Assembly (NCBI GenBank): GCA_047967505.1
Contig: CM106541.1
Reading direction: 5' to 3' (one strand)
DNA: 64,000 nt
DNA from: Dipteris shenzhenensis
Lineage: Eukaryota > Polypodiophyta > Polypodiopsida > Gleicheniales
A program made the position numbers and the translations under genes. The notes under the pieces are model-generated. The model saw nothing but the letters and a program-made list of their open reading frames with translations, was not told where the DNA came from and ran no database searches. Position 1 is the first letter of the stretch, and every line of letters starts with the position of its first letter. This document shows, one piece after another, positions 21,837-33,633 of the stretch.

Positions 21837-21841
21837 CTTCT

Positions 21842-22520
21842 CCACCTCTGGGTTATGTGAATTGGTTCAAATTTGCAGATTAGATGCCTTTTGAACATTG
21901 AAATGTCTTCCTTGAAGTATTTTTGTATTCTGTAGCTATCCATTGGGTGAATTTCCTGTTTGTAGAACTGCATTGTTGTTCACGAGTTATGCCATAGCAT
22001 TTTCAGTGTCACTATCCCCTTGATTTCACATGCATCTTCTGGTATATCAGTGGTTGCTATGCCCCCATGCCCCATATTCCATCCATTTCATGCCATCCCG
22101 TGATTTGTGTAGCTTCCATTGCTTTGTGTGGTATCCAATTGGCATCCATCTTCTCAACTTTGTTGAGGTGAGCCATGAATTAACATGATGCCTCTCCTTC
22201 TAGAGGTTTCATACCCAGCCTAGTAGGATGGGCTAGGGTGCCTATGCCTTAGCCCCTAACTCCCATATGCGAAAACGTTTATGTATAGTTTCTATTCTTT
22301 CCTAGTAGGTAGTAAAGAGCCAGGGTGCCCAAGCTGGACACCTGTAAAGGATCATTGTTTGTACAAGCATGGTGTATAGAAACTCTCTCATTTCCCAATT
22401 CTATAGATGTGCCTTCCTCCACACATGCATTTCATTTGTAGTTGCCTGCAAATTCCAGCCCTAGATATTTATAGGTGTTGACTATTTCCAAGGGCTCTCC
22501 TTCAAAGGTGGCATCAATCT
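21842..22520 (-). pseudogene. Family-3 LINE ORF2, post-RT region
   Basis: The minus strand gives, across frames, a region resembling the part after RT in family-3-like LINEs: ILYRCPAWAPW, IHKRFRIWELGAKA, then RLGMKPLEGEAS. The frame is broken repeatedly. It lies upstream, in minus direction, of the zinc knuckle at 20446-20255, with the TRIM between them, so the TRIM inserted into an existing LINE copy. Confidence 0.45.
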
Positions 22521-22559
22521 GTTTGTTACAAGTCCCAGTCAGAATTACTATTGTTTTGT

Positions 22560-22850
22560 CTATGTTGCCTGCATTCTTGAGTGTCTATAGAATCCCCCTG
22601 TGTGTCCAGATGTGCTTGCAATACAATTTTATCAAATTAGCGAAGAATCTAGTATTTCATGTACAGACTAAGACATAGAAGTTTAGCATCACTTCGTTCA
22701 TTAGAAACTTCTGAGCAATGAAATGGATTTAGTCTATTGTGTAACAAAGAATCAAGTGGCAGATATCCTAACCGGGTCTCTTGCAAGGATTAACGAAGAG
22801 ACTTCATGGGCATAAAGCCAAATCCATTGTCTATTAGATAGGATTGTTGG
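22560..22850 (+). pseudogene. Copia RNase H C-terminal fragment
   Basis: Reads LAKNLVFHVQTKT and, after a frameshift, HHFIRNF-like then NEMDLVYCVTKNQVADILTG. These match the end of Ty1/copia pol (HxxTKHIxxxxHFIR, then QVADIxTK). Only the last 80 or so residues survive. Confidence 0.65.
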
Positions 22851-23690
22851 AGCAGTGAGTGATAAACTATGGATTAGCTCATTGGTACACCCTTGGGGTG
22901 ATAAGTGGTTAAGATTATTAAAGGTTCACTTGAGTGGAGGTTAGACCTTAGTAACTAGACTACATGCATCTACAATGATTGGGGATGAGTGCCACATGGA
23001 ACCATGTCATTGGCCTAGCCTAGATGGCTTTGCCACATGTCGCATAAGCATGCATTCACAAGCTCACACTCGAGGACAGCCAATCAGGTATAGCATTGCA
23101 TCCATGCCTATGTGTGAAAATGCATTTTGATGGGACACACAGTGTCAGTGCCACATGGGTGGCTCCAGCTTGGACTCTTCTGAGAGGTCAAAGGGTGGCT
23201 TTTCCCCTCACACCTTTTCTTACCTTGTGCCACGTAAGTGTATTCACTTTGTCTTGCATTTAGTTGCTGCGGTTTGAGATTGCTTCTTGGCATATTATTC
23301 TCTAGTGTTCTATACCTGCCTGCAATATTAACGAGTGTGTACGTTCTTCTCTCTGTGTGCATTATTCCCCCCCCCACATTGGCCAAGCATGTTGTCATCA
23401 TTGTGCACACTTATTCCACCACACCTGTTGTGCACTTGTACTAGAGTGCCCTTTGTCTATTTGTGCCACAGCACCCCCCTCATATGATTGCACCATGGTG
23501 CTTTCTGTACATTTGCATCTCTTGAACATTCATATCAAATCACCCCTCGTACACCAGCCACAATGCTTTCCATACTTTGAATCCCTTGTACGCTTGCACC
23601 ACAGTGATTTCCATCCCCTTGTATCAAAAGATGGGAGCAAGTCTCCTTGCACCAATAACCCTAGGCTGTCAGTAATACTTAAAATGAGTC
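22851..23690 (+). repeat. Probable 3' UTR/LTR of the copia remnant
   Basis: Noncoding sequence after the copia fragment. It starts with tgttggagcagtg at about 22847 and ends near accctaggctgtcagtaata, similar to 7055-7075 and 59737-59757. No left LTR was identified. Confidence 0.35.
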
Positions 23691-24254
23691 CCCATCTCAG
23701 GCAATGACAAAAATGAGGCTGGCTAAGGCTGGAAGGGATGGAAGTTTAGTAAGATGGCACATGTGCCAAAATCCCTACAGAGACAATGATAATGACGAAG
23801 AGCAAGTGATGGGTTCCGGAATCCGGGGTCAAGGGAGGAAGGGGGAGGGGGGGGAACACTGGGGCAGCAACGGGTCAGGAGGGAAGTAGATTGATGGCAA
23901 TGACAATGACGAAGAGCAAGCAACGTGTTGGAAGGGAGGGGTGTTGGAAGGGAGAGCAGGGATTACAGCAACAGGTGAGGAGGGAAGTAGTTGATGGCAA
24001 GAGAAACATGCAGGGTAAAGGGGGAAGGGGGAAGGGGGGGGGGGCAATCTTTTTTAGATGTATCACATGCCTTGTATCCTACGGAATATTATTTGTATAA
24101 ATATTTCCCTCTTATGCTGCAAGTATATATGATAAAAACAAGGTGGCATGATAAAGCAGGGAACAATCAGTTACAGAAGCAAGCAAGCAAACTGGGTACA
24201 ACAAACCTATAAAATAGAATATAGCGTGAACTAATTAAATGAAACATTCCATAC
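23691..24254. other. Low-complexity intron sequence
   Basis: G/A-rich on the plus strand, with two copies of a word like aatgacgaagagcaag (23789, 23907) and G runs. It follows exon 5 of the minus-strand gene and I see no further exon in it. Confidence 0.5.
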
Positions 24255-24353
24255 CTTTCCCTCTCCACTTTTTGTTTGAGGGAGTATTTTCCCAGCAAAG
24301 GATACTGGATCTTCAGCAAGCTCTTTTACAAAGCTAACCATGCGCTCAATAGG
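24255..24353 (-). CDS. Cyclase-like membrane protein, exon 5 (juxtamembrane)
   Basis: Reading minus, acceptor gattcag precedes CCT ATT GAG and donor gtatgg follows GGAAAG; 99 bp, phase 0 on both sides. It encodes PIERMVSFVKELAEDPVSFA followed by a basic linker. The IxPIERM...NP-type segment just after a membrane helix is the HAMP-like juxtamembrane piece that precedes the catalytic domain in membrane nucleotidyl cyclases of algae and protists. The catalytic domain itself would begin in the next exon, which I cannot find in the window. Confidence 0.8.
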
Positions 24354-24491
24354 CTGAATCGTGCATCAGAAAGACACTTGAAATGAATAAATATGGGAAT
24401 TTCTGTTGGATGTATATCAGTGAAGGAAGCTACAAGCACCAATATTGTAGAGCATCGAGACAAAAGTTTGAAGCTAATGTGTAACCAATAC

Positions 24492-24575
24492 CTGAATCAA
24501 TAATTTGTTGGAGTCCCAGCTTAAGAAAAACGACCAAGCTGAAAGGATGATTAGAATAATGATTGTAGCACCCAT
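24492..24575 (-). CDS. Cyclase-like membrane protein, exon 4 (membrane segment)
   Basis: 84 bp in phase 0, acceptor ttttgtag and donor gtattg. It encodes MGATIIILIILSAWSFFLSW plus a short tail, one membrane helix that re-enters the cytoplasm before the juxtamembrane exon. The introns on its two sides are only 111 and 138 bp, in contrast to the giant introns upstream. Confidence 0.82.
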
Positions 24576-24686
24576 CTACAAAATACAAATATATGGAAAC
24601 TAATTTAACAGAGTGAACTATGATTTTCTTTAATTCTTACATGAGACTCGAAATCAATTACTAGATCTGTTTAATTTCAAACTTAC

Positions 24687-25274
24687 ATCAAATGTGAAGT
24701 CTTTCTGCGCTCTATTCTTTATAGAAAAATATGATTCACTGCGACCACTGTCACTGACAGCTGTTAAAAGCTCTGTTGCACGGTACGTGTCCTGTGCATT
24801 TTTCTTTCCATCCAATTGTTCTGATGGTGGTGGAAATATCTGATTGTAGGTGCTACTTCCATATTGAAGGCCATAGCATTCATCGGGACCAGCCTGACCA
24901 GGTGCAATACATTGACTACTGGCAAAATATGCGGGTGCAAGGCATCCATCTCTTACACCTAGATAGAGAAGTTTATAGCCATAGCTCTCATAGAATTGAT
25001 ACAGACGTTCCAAAGATTCGTTGAAATGTACTGAGTAAATTGGACTATGATCAAGAAGATTGAGTGATGTGACAGGACCATTATCCTTCACGTATATACG
25101 AAGGTTAGGTATGAGAATCACTAAAACCAGCATCCCCAGAACAAGCTTTTGTGACGTGAGTTCAGACAACCTGGTCCACACCTGACTTGGCTTTCCCTGG
25201 TAATGATACTCAGAATCAGATTCTGTATCTTTAGGTTCCTGAGCACTTTTGACAGTGTATCTATGCCTGAAAAC
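24687..25274 (-). CDS. Cyclase-like membrane protein, exon 3 (helix and extracellular loop)
   Basis: 588 bp in phase 0, acceptor gaatccag and donor gtaagt. It starts VFRHRYTVKS, then an acidic linker, WTRLSELTSQKLVLGMLVLV with a hydrophobic helix (about residues 52-70 of the exon), and a loop of about 125 residues rich in Tyr and Ser with cysteines at CLAP, SQC and DECYG. Two helices flanking a large loop is the receptor-like half of this cyclase type. An alternative acceptor eight bases further in (ttttcag) would break the phase with exon 2, so I chose the first one. Confidence 0.85.
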
Positions 25275-25279
25275 CTGGA

Positions 25280-27095
25280 TTCACACCAGAAGTCCATCAT
25301 TGCTAGAACCCATTGACTCTGGAGAAATTTGAAGAGTATGCCATGTGGTTTTGTCATTACATAAAAGATATCGAGTCAACATTATCATCCATCATCATTT
25401 CTCTTTGCAATTTTAGCAAAAAAACTCTGTACAAGGATATCATTTCTGTCGCTGTAAGTCCATACATAATGTGCATCATTTGATCCTTTCTCCCCCTTTC
25501 ACCAGACTGAGAAAAAAGGTTTTGGTAGACATGAAGCTAAATAACCAAAATGTGCAAATTAATCTCATTAACCATCCTAAGTATATGTTCAGAGAATCTA
25601 TCAGTGCATATGTGCACAGCATATGTGCACAGGAAACAAAATTAAAACTAGAGCTATAACATTTAGGTCAAGGAAGCCAAGGGAAATTATTGTCAATAAG
25701 ATAGAAAATCAGCTCATGACCAAAAGAAAGAAGCACACTTATGCTCTTGCTCTTGGATTTCTCCTTGTTCCTTTCTGGTACCGATCATTGGATCCTCTCA
25801 TTAATTTTCCTCTCTTTGAGCATCATATCTGAAGGCCCACTGCAAATGGTTGTTTTTATCAGGAAGACTTTAATCTTCTTCACCTTTGTGCCAAAAGTAG
25901 GCTTTGATCTGCCATGTATGAAATTTGACGCCGTTGAGCTTTCAAAGGGTGATTGTACAACAGCAAGGTGCTACCATTAGGATCTTCTATGCTAACAATA
26001 ATCTTTGATTTTTAAACACTCTTTCCTGATGGAGACTCTGTTATATAGATCAACACTAGACTTGGTCAGCCTCTTTTCCTCAATGCCATAAGTATGTACA
26101 ACTTGCAAGGTGAAGTGCGATGACCATCAGACTTCCACAAACTGATACTGAAGTGTCCTATGCCCTAGGGTAAAGCTACAAGAACCATGCGAAGGAAAAC
26201 AAATGAGAAATAAAGAATCAGGTTCAGATGTTCACCAAGGCCTCTCCACAATCCACCATACGTGGGATGACTCCTTCTGTGCCACATGGCACTCTCCTGC
26301 TACAACAGTTTTCTCTCATTTCTCCATTCTCCACAAGGCCTACAACAGTTTCCTCTCAAACAATAAAACGAGGGAACATGTCTTACCTCTACAGAAAAGT
26401 TAGAAAGTTTTGGGACAACCCTCAAGCTAGCATCGTGTGAAAATACGTCTTTCAACCATTCCTCCTTCAACTGCGTCATTACATCCAAGCATGATCCCAT
26501 CAACATCAACCTGCAATTCCATAAGCCAAAAGATAGCTCCCCAAGCATAGATAAGGAGTAACTAGCCTACTCTAATGGCTCTCTAGGTTGCAAGCCATCA
26601 CAAAAGAACCATACATGTGAGATAATTCCATCAATCACCTTCATGCTTGTAATCATGGTCACAAGAAGACCCATTGACCAAAACCCATAAAATGATTTCT
26701 TCTGGAGGCTCCGGGCACAAAAACGAATTCTTCTGGAGGCTCCCTAGCACTTCATTCCGGAGCTTTTCGTAGCCCTGGCAGCTCTCAAACAGCATACATA
26801 GTGTGAGGGTAGGGATGGGGCCTACAAACATTCCATGAAAGTAATGCCTTCTCGCAGCTCATATGTACAACCAAACCTCATCCTGCTTGCTACTAGCTCC
26901 AAGGACCAGTAGAGAGCCCTCCAAGATAACCCATGTCTATTCTATACTACTGAAGCAAGTCAAGGTAGATATGGCTGAAAAAAGGCGTTGGTCTCACTAC
27001 GAACTCTACAGGTATGATGGAGTGCAAGTCTAATCCTGGGTGTGGTGGCTGCCCAGTGTGTGTGCGTTGTGGATGCATCATTGTGGATGCATCAT
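25280..27095. other. Intron sequence without recognised genes
   Basis: AT-rich and unassigned. Short minus-strand frames around 26300-26830 (one containing LCMLFESCQGYEKLRNEV) vaguely resemble the end of a LINE ORF2, but the similarity is too weak to call. Confidence 0.4.
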
Positions 27096-27869
27096 AGACC
27101 TATTTGGAAAGCTATTGCTGATCTCCTACTCCCTCTGGTTCCGATTCCGACATTGAATGTCAGAGACAGGCTTCAAGATTGGCACCTTCAGTCTTCAAGT
27201 CCAAGCATATCCTCTAGGCCTTTGCAGTTATTGACTTCTATACAGGCTTATCGATTGATATTACCTCCTCCCTGGATTGCCCATCATGCTAATTCTATAT
27301 GGCATCTGAACAAATCATTAGCCTGGTGGAAAGGAAAATTGCAATTGATATGGAAGTTGAAAATGCCATTGAAGCAACGACTCTTTCTATGGAGATGTAT
27401 TGTTGGTATTCTTCCAGTGGGAGTGAAATTGGCTCAAAGACGGATAGCTTCACCTCTTTGTCCAAGATGTCACCTTACATCTGAGAGTATTCCGCATTTA
27501 TTGTGGTTCTGTTCATATTCCAGAGACCTTCTAGACAAAATCTCCTATTTCTTCTCTCTCAGATTTCCAGCACACAGGTTCTACAGGTTTTTCTAGATGT
27601 ATGGCAAACTATCAGCTTCTTTGTCACAGTATTCTCTCTTCTTCCACTGGATCAGATACTGGGCCTTATGGACCCTCTGGCTGCAGCGCAATCAAGCATA
27701 TCTGAATTCTCCCCTTCAGCATCCTTATGAGTTCTTCAGAGCCTCATTGCGGCAGTCTTTATATGATGCCTTACATGAGGAAGATTTGGATGTTTCTTGT
27801 ATTCAACTTTTCTTTTACTGCTTCTGTCCGTTAATAATATAGTTACTGGTTTCACCCAAAAAAAAAAAA
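27096..27869 (+). mobile_element. Family-1 LINE A, 5'-truncated
   Basis: Carries the last 240 or so codons of ORF2: MHHRPIWKAIADLL, a tail with WWKGKLQLIWKLKMPLKQRL, the zinc knuckle CPRCHLTSESIPHLLWFC, then IRYWALWTLWLQRNQAYL after one frame change near 27590. The 3' UTR ends ggtttcaccc plus A12 (27858-27869), followed by g tttt and (GT)6. The sequence before it (cagtgtgtgtgcgttgtgg) is also GT-rich, as expected of a target duplication. Confidence 0.88.
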
Positions 27870-28328
27870 GTTTTGTGTGTGTGTGAGCGTTGGTGTTGGA
27901 GCTCTGCTGTTTGGCCTCGCCAGGGATCCCGCACAGCCCCGTCCGTACATCTGTACGGTCGTCGTACGGTGTCCGTACGTCAGTACGAAAACCTGCGTCA
28001 GCTCTGGTTCTCCTCTACATAGCTCCGTACCTTTTGCGTTGTCGTACTTTTTTCTGAAGGTCTTTCCGTACGTCTGTACAGCTGTCCGTCTTTCCGTACA
28101 AACCAGTCTTCCCGTGCCCCATCTGTATTTTCGTGCAGTCAGGCTTCTCTCCGTACAGCCCCGTGTGTACCTCCGTACAGTCCAGCGTTCTCCGTACAGT
28201 CCCTTGCTTTTTACCGTACAAGTCCCAAGTCTTGCTCTGGTGCTTTTCCGTACAGTCTTGTGTAACGCTTGTTTCATTTCATTTCATACTTCTCCATACA
28301 GTCCCTCTTGCCTTGTCGTATCCCAATC
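27870..28328 (+). promoter_or_regulatory. LINE B 5' UTR with reiterated CCGTAC motifs
   Basis: The motif ccgtac, or close forms such as cgtacag and cgtacgt, occurs well over ten times between 27940 and 28260. LINE 5' UTRs usually carry an internal promoter, so these may be factor sites or RNA structure; this is inference. Confidence 0.55.
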
Positions 28329-29538
28329 ATGGCTTCAGGTTCGGATGTTTGTACATATGCTCGAAAAGAAAAATCTGCAGATGCTAAGCGACGTCCTTCA
28401 CAGCCTGCAACACAAGATGATGAACTTACTATGGAAGCTCAATATGTGTTTGATACCCTAAAGGATGACTTTCAGCAGTCACGCCAGGAATGGGGCAAAC
28501 CAGTTCTAGAGGTCACGTACAAATTGAAATTGCCATCCCTCGTGAATCCTCTCATGAAGTTATCTCAAACCGCGGTTATTGTTTTCTTTCCAGGAAGAAT
28601 CCCAGCAGCCAGTGATGTTGCACAGTGGATTAAGTCCATCCTTGGAGGATGCTTTGTAGAGGGAGTATATTTTACATCTAGAGGCTTTTATGAGGTGCAT
28701 TTATCAGATGCTTTGTGCAAGCAGAGGCTACTTGAACTTTCTCCCCTCTTTTACGGGAAGCAGATGGTACATGCTATGCCCTGGTCCCCAAACAAGGATT
28801 ATCAAAGTCTTATACGACATCATTGTCCTGTATGGGTTGAGGTTGTTAACTTCCCGGATTATATGCATGAAGAATTGCCTGGCCTGGCTGCTTCCTTGGG
28901 ACAGGTCATTTGCCCTCCACGCCCTATGGGAAACCGTAACAGGTTCTGCATTCTCTGGGACACTGATACACCTACCCCTCCTATTGCAGTGGAAGTTGAG
29001 GGAGTGCAATTGCGAAAAAAGTATTTTGAATTGAAATGGGGTGTGTTTGCAGGAGCTTGTTTTGCTTACCATAAGTTTGGGCATCTAGCCTCTGAATGCC
29101 CAATGGTTCTGCATCAGCCCCCTCCCAATACCTTGCCGCCCCAGACACGGGAAAAGAATGAGAATTTGCAAGCTAAGACAGCAAATAGAAATGGAGCAAA
29201 GAATGCCAAACCAATTAATCAGGTGCAATCACTTGCTGGAAAAGGAAAAGATAAAGAAAAAGAGAAGATGAAGGAATCTGCGGAAACTGATCGGGATGGT
29301 TTTCAACAGCCTAAGAAGGTAGTTGTATTGAAGCAACGCCCCTTTCAATCTCGTCAATGGGATGCTTCTTCTCCCTCACCAGGATAGGCTTCTACTTCAG
29401 CTCCTCTCCTTCAAAATTGGGTGGGGGTTATGAAGAAGGGCATCCCCATATGTGATTCTGAAGAAGGGGAGAATGCTATTTCTTTCATGGATCATGAGGG
29501 AATGCAGCCCATGCAGGCAGAGGCTTTGCCTCTCTGAC
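28329..29538 (+). pseudogene. LINE B ORF1 (DUF4283-like plus CCHC knuckle)
   Basis: ATG at 28329 (MASGSDVCTYARK). A DUF4283-like nucleic-acid-binding domain spans about residues 75-220 (VIVFFPGRIPAASDVAQWIK, GFYEVHLSD, MPWSPNKDYQ, PVWVEVVNFP). A CCHC knuckle follows, written CFAYHKFGHLASEC, so its second Cys has become Tyr; LINE D keeps CFAC. The C-terminus is basic and Lys/Glu-rich. A TAG at 29385-29387 interrupts the frame where LINE D has CAG, and the original end is the TGA at 29536-29538. The product would bind its own RNA. Confidence 0.85.
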
Positions 29539-29579
29539 ATCTTGTTCTATCCTTATACTTTTTTGTATATACCTCTTTC

Positions 29580-31642
29580 ATGCATCAAACACTTAAGTGC
29601 TTTATATACAATGTACAGAGCCTCTGCAATGTCTCAAAGTGGAGGCTTTTATGGAATTATGTACATAAAATGCAGCCAGATATTGTTTGTTTGCAAGAGC
29701 ATAATCAACACTCTAAGGTTGGTCATCATGATTATTTTGGCAGTTATGACATATACTATGCTGGTACCACCACCTACTCAGGTGTATGCATAATGGTTAG
29801 ACAGGGCTGCCCTCTTAGTGCTCTCTTCTATGCCATTGCGACCCATCCCCTCTTAATGTATCTTGATCATCTTACAAACACAGGACAGATGACTGGTCTT
29901 AAAATCCCTGGGGCTGCATCTTTTTTGGCACAAGCATATGCTGATGATTCCTTCTTTATGCCACAGAATTCTCCCCGTGAAGTTCACATGCTAATGACCA
30001 CTCTATCATTGTATGGATTGGCAGCGGGATTGCATGTAAATTTTGACAAATCTAAATTTCTTCCCCTGAAACAATGTGATTGGCATTCTATCCTCTGGCC
30101 AGGTCAGGTGGTGCATTCCAAAGATGTAGTCAGGCATTTGGGATATCCTATAGGATGGCATATCACCAGGAAGCAGCAGTTAAAATGGATCTTCCAAAGA
30201 CTTCAACATAAACTGGAATATTGGAAAATTTCTACTTGGCCACTTCGTGTCAGGCTCAGAATAGTACAGTCCATTGTAATGTCTTATGTCCAGTTCTTTT
30301 TGCCTTTGCTGCATTGGTCCTCTAGAGATATTTCAGCCTTTATGTCTCAAGCTATGGAGATGTTATGGAGGACAAAACCTGCTGTGAAAGCATTGAGACT
30401 GATGAAGATGGAAATGGTGTGCTCTCCTAGGATGCATGGTGGACTTAATATCCTCAACATAAGATATCATGTACTTGCAAGGAAGGCGACTATGCTCCAT
30501 ACTTTTTTCCGCCAACAACAGCCATGGACTTGTATGATAGCATCTATATGTGTCAACATGAGGACTTCTGCTTATGGTCATTGGACTACTGATCATCGGG
30601 AGGTTGTCATTGGGAGATTTGTAGGGAATATACCTGGATGTCCTTTCTCTACTGCTCTGATGCTTGACTGGAAACAAGACCTTTCCCAGGTCAAATGGGC
30701 TCCTGATAATTGCTCGGGGGCTAACTCAATGAGGAAAGAAAGTATTCATTGGAGTGCCATCTTGACATTCCACTTGCTTCACAGGAACCTGTTTGGGCAT
30801 ACAATCTCATGAAATTGGGAATTAGATACATACATGATAGTGGTAGATGATCAGGGCTATGTTTTATCTTTTCCTCAAGCCACTGCTTCCTATGCATTGG
30901 GAATGCACCATAGATCGATATGGAAGAAAATTGCTGATCTGCTACATCCTCTTTACCTGTTCCCCCTGTGGCTGACACAGACAGGCTTATGGATTGGCAA
31001 TTGCAACCCTCTGCTACATGCTCTCATCCTGTTCCTCTGCCTGCCTTGACCTCCATCAAAGCCTATAGGCTTCTTCAGCCTGCTCCATGGATTTAGCAAT
31101 ATGCTAATACTCTGTGGCATATCAGGAAGCCTCTCTCATGGAGGCGGAAGAATCTCCGGATATTGTGGAAGTGTAAAATGCCTTTGAAACAAAGACTTTT
31201 TCTTTGGAGATGCATGACAGGCACATTGTCAGTGGGAGTCATACTTGCCAAACGCCGCATTGCCCCATCCACATGTTTACGATGTCAGGTTCCTTAAGAG
31301 ACTGTCCCTCATTTGCTCTGGCACTGCCAGTGTTCTAGGAACCTCCTCGGGAGAATTTCAAATCATCTTCGGCTCCGTTTCCCGAGTCACAGATTTGGAA
31401 AACATTTTTGGTTATTTGGCAGATTTATGAGGTCTTTGTCTCAATACTCACTATTTCTCTCTTGGGTGAGATATTGGGCTCTTTGGACAATCTGGAGTGA
31501 GCATAATTTGGCATACTTGGGTCGGCAAATTCACAAGTCATATGAATCTTTCCGAGCCTCATTGCGGCAATCCTTATATGATGCCTACCATGAGGGTGAT
31601 ATAGATGCTTCTTGCATAGAGCTTTTCTTTTTATGTTTCTGA
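29580..31642 (+). pseudogene. LINE B ORF2, deleted and frameshifted
   Basis: Starts MHQTLKCFIYNVQSLCNVSK and the AP-endonuclease N-terminus (CLQEHNQHS). After about 70 codons it jumps to the RT motif B region (VRQGCPLSALFYAIATHP), so roughly 600 codons are missing compared with LINE E. RT motif C is AYADDSFF. One frame runs to 30812, but the homologous reading shifts near 30765, and the C-terminal part with its knuckle is scattered over frames to 31642. Confidence 0.85.
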
Positions 31643-31730
31643 TCTTTGGGATACTCTCCATTTTGGAGACTTCCCATCTTGTAAATTTATGAGCATATAA
31701 ATAAAGCACTGGATATTACTTTAAAAAAAA

Positions 31731-33231
31731 GTGTGTGAACGTCTGGTGTGAGAGAGAGAGGGTGTGTGTGTGTGAGAGAGTGCGATGGAGCTATCCGCCT
31801 CTGCGCAAACAGCCCCGTCTTCATCCCCGATTCTGCCCGTACAGTCCCCCGCTACACCCCTACTGCCTGCCCCGTCTTCCGTACATCTGTCGTCACCTGT
31901 ACGGATATCCGTACAATCTTCGCTCGATTTGCCTTCTGTACCATCGCCCGTACAGTCTCCCGTTGAGCCTCCCGTACCCTCTGCGTGTTTTGGAGACCCT
32001 CCCGTACGGTCCGTTACGGCCTTCCATACAGACAGTACGGTCGACCGTACAACATGTACGGATGACCGTACAGTCTTCTGCGCAGCCACCTCCCCCTTTT
32101 GTTTTTTCCGCTTTGACACCTCCTTCTGCCCCTGCTCCTACTCGTGTGTTTCTTCGCCGAAAGCATGGTGGTCTGCCTGCCTCTCCTCTTATCAAATCGG
32201 CAAAGCTGGATGGTTCTGATGGCCCTTCTTCTTCACTCTAGCTAGATCTTCTTCGCCAATTGTGCTTTGCCTCTGTCATAGAAGTTCCTTCATCGAGTTT
32301 CCCGCTTGTTTGCTCCATGGATTCTGCCCTTTTGGTCTTTGGTCTTCGACAGGCTCAACAATTTGGAGTCTGCCTCTACTTCATGGGCAGGGTTTTATCT
32401 TCAGCTCAGCTCCGTCATTGGGCTGATGTTGCAGTGGGTCTGGATTCTATTTCTTCCTTTGTCTTTCTAGGCAAAGGATTTTACTATGCCCAGTGCTCTT
32501 CGACTGAGGTGGTAGAGCGCCTTGTTAATGATCTCTACTACTCCGAAGCACTACTGGAGGAAGGTTGATAAATCACAGGCAAATCTTCCTCTTGCTGAAG
32601 AAGCTCAGGATTGCACTCTGTTTGAGCACCATCAGTTTTCTTCTACTCAGGATATGGATGTAATCATTGCAGAGGGCAAGTTACAGCATGATACGCATGT
32701 TATTTCTCAGGATACTGCCCCTGCTCCTATTCAGATTGATCCTCCGAATGAAGCTCAAATGCAAAATCTTATTTCATCAGATGTAGCTTCTTTATCAGAA
32801 GACACAGATGTTGAGTTAACTTCTATGCCTTTGGTGCCTGTGCCAGAGTTTTCTTCTGTCAGGGATGCAGAAGTAACTATTTTATTGGAATCTTTTCATC
32901 CTATGCTACAACAAGTTTTTGACCCTTTGATTCAAAAATTTCGGGTACCAGCCTATATCAAGAAGAATCATAAGGGCAAAAAACAGCTTGTTTTTATTGA
33001 TGGTGTAGTTTCATCACTGCATCAGTTTTTACAGAGCAACAATTTGAAGCTGGAGGATGTTGTGTTTGATTCTCCTCCAGCTTGATATGTAACTTTTTAC
33101 TTGGTTACCTCATGACTTTTGCTCTGAGGTTTTACTTGTAAAAACTTTTTCCTTGTACTTATTGGTGGGTTTTTACCTCTTTTTGAGGTTTCCCACACAG
33201 AAATATAAAGATTTCACCCAAAAAAAAAAAA
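31731..33231 (+). mobile_element. LINE-derived element C with ORF1 only
   Basis: Starts GTGTGTGAACGTCTGGTGTG, shares this start and the CCGTAC-rich leader with LINE D, and ends atttcaccc plus A12, then (GT)n. It is only 1.5 kb, codes for an ORF1-like protein and has no endonuclease or RT. The organisation is like HAL1 half-LINEs of mammals, mobilised in trans; that comparison is inference. Confidence 0.75.
32050..33085 (+). pseudogene. Element C ORF1-like gene
   Basis: In one frame, Pro/Ser-rich sequence leads through a TAG at 32239-32241 into a DUF4283-like block (LYFMGRVLSSAQLRHWADVA, then FVFLGKGFYYAQCSSTEVVE). A one-base shift near 32565 moves the reading to a frame that continues acidic and ends EDVVFDSPPA at TGA 33083-33085. 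There is no zinc knuckle. The start codon is uncertain because the CCGTAC-rich leader stays open in the same frame. Confidence 0.6.
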
Positions 33232-33633
33232 GTGTGTGTGTGAACGTCTGAGTTCCGTACGTCCGTACAGTCTTGTTGGTACTTCCGTACAGTACAGTCC
33301 TTTCCGTGCCCTTTTACATATCCGTACAATTCAGGCCTTTCCGTATAGTCCCGTTGGTATAATCCCCGTACAGTCCAGGCTTTCCGTACAGTCCGTACAA
33401 TCCCGTATCCTTTCCGTACGATTTCTGGGTTTTTGCTCCTGTGCATTACCGTACAGTTCTCTTCCTTACAATCTCCGTACAATCTAGGCTTTCCGTACAA
33501 TTGGTACAATCCCATATCCTTTACGTACGATTTCTGGGTTTTGCTCATGTGCATTACCGTACAGTTCTCTGTCTCCTTTTCTTTCCCTCTATACTTCTCT
33601 GTACAGCCTTTCTTGCCTTGCCGTATTTCAATC

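Larger units (their letters stand above)
27870..31730 (+). mobile_element. Family-1 LINE B, internally deleted
   Basis: Begins (GT)n then gagcgttggtg, has a 5' UTR with many CCGTAC words, ORF1, a shortened ORF2, and ends with a short 3' UTR and A8 (31723-31730) followed by GTGTGTG. ORF2 lacks most of the endonuclease and the first half of RT; the join lies near 29790. Coding regions are close copies of those in LINE D. Confidence 0.88.

Noticed and set aside
26300-26831. Minus-strand frames resembling a LINE C-terminus
   Set aside because: Only one loose motif (LFESCQGYEKLRNE) and no zinc-knuckle cysteine pair.
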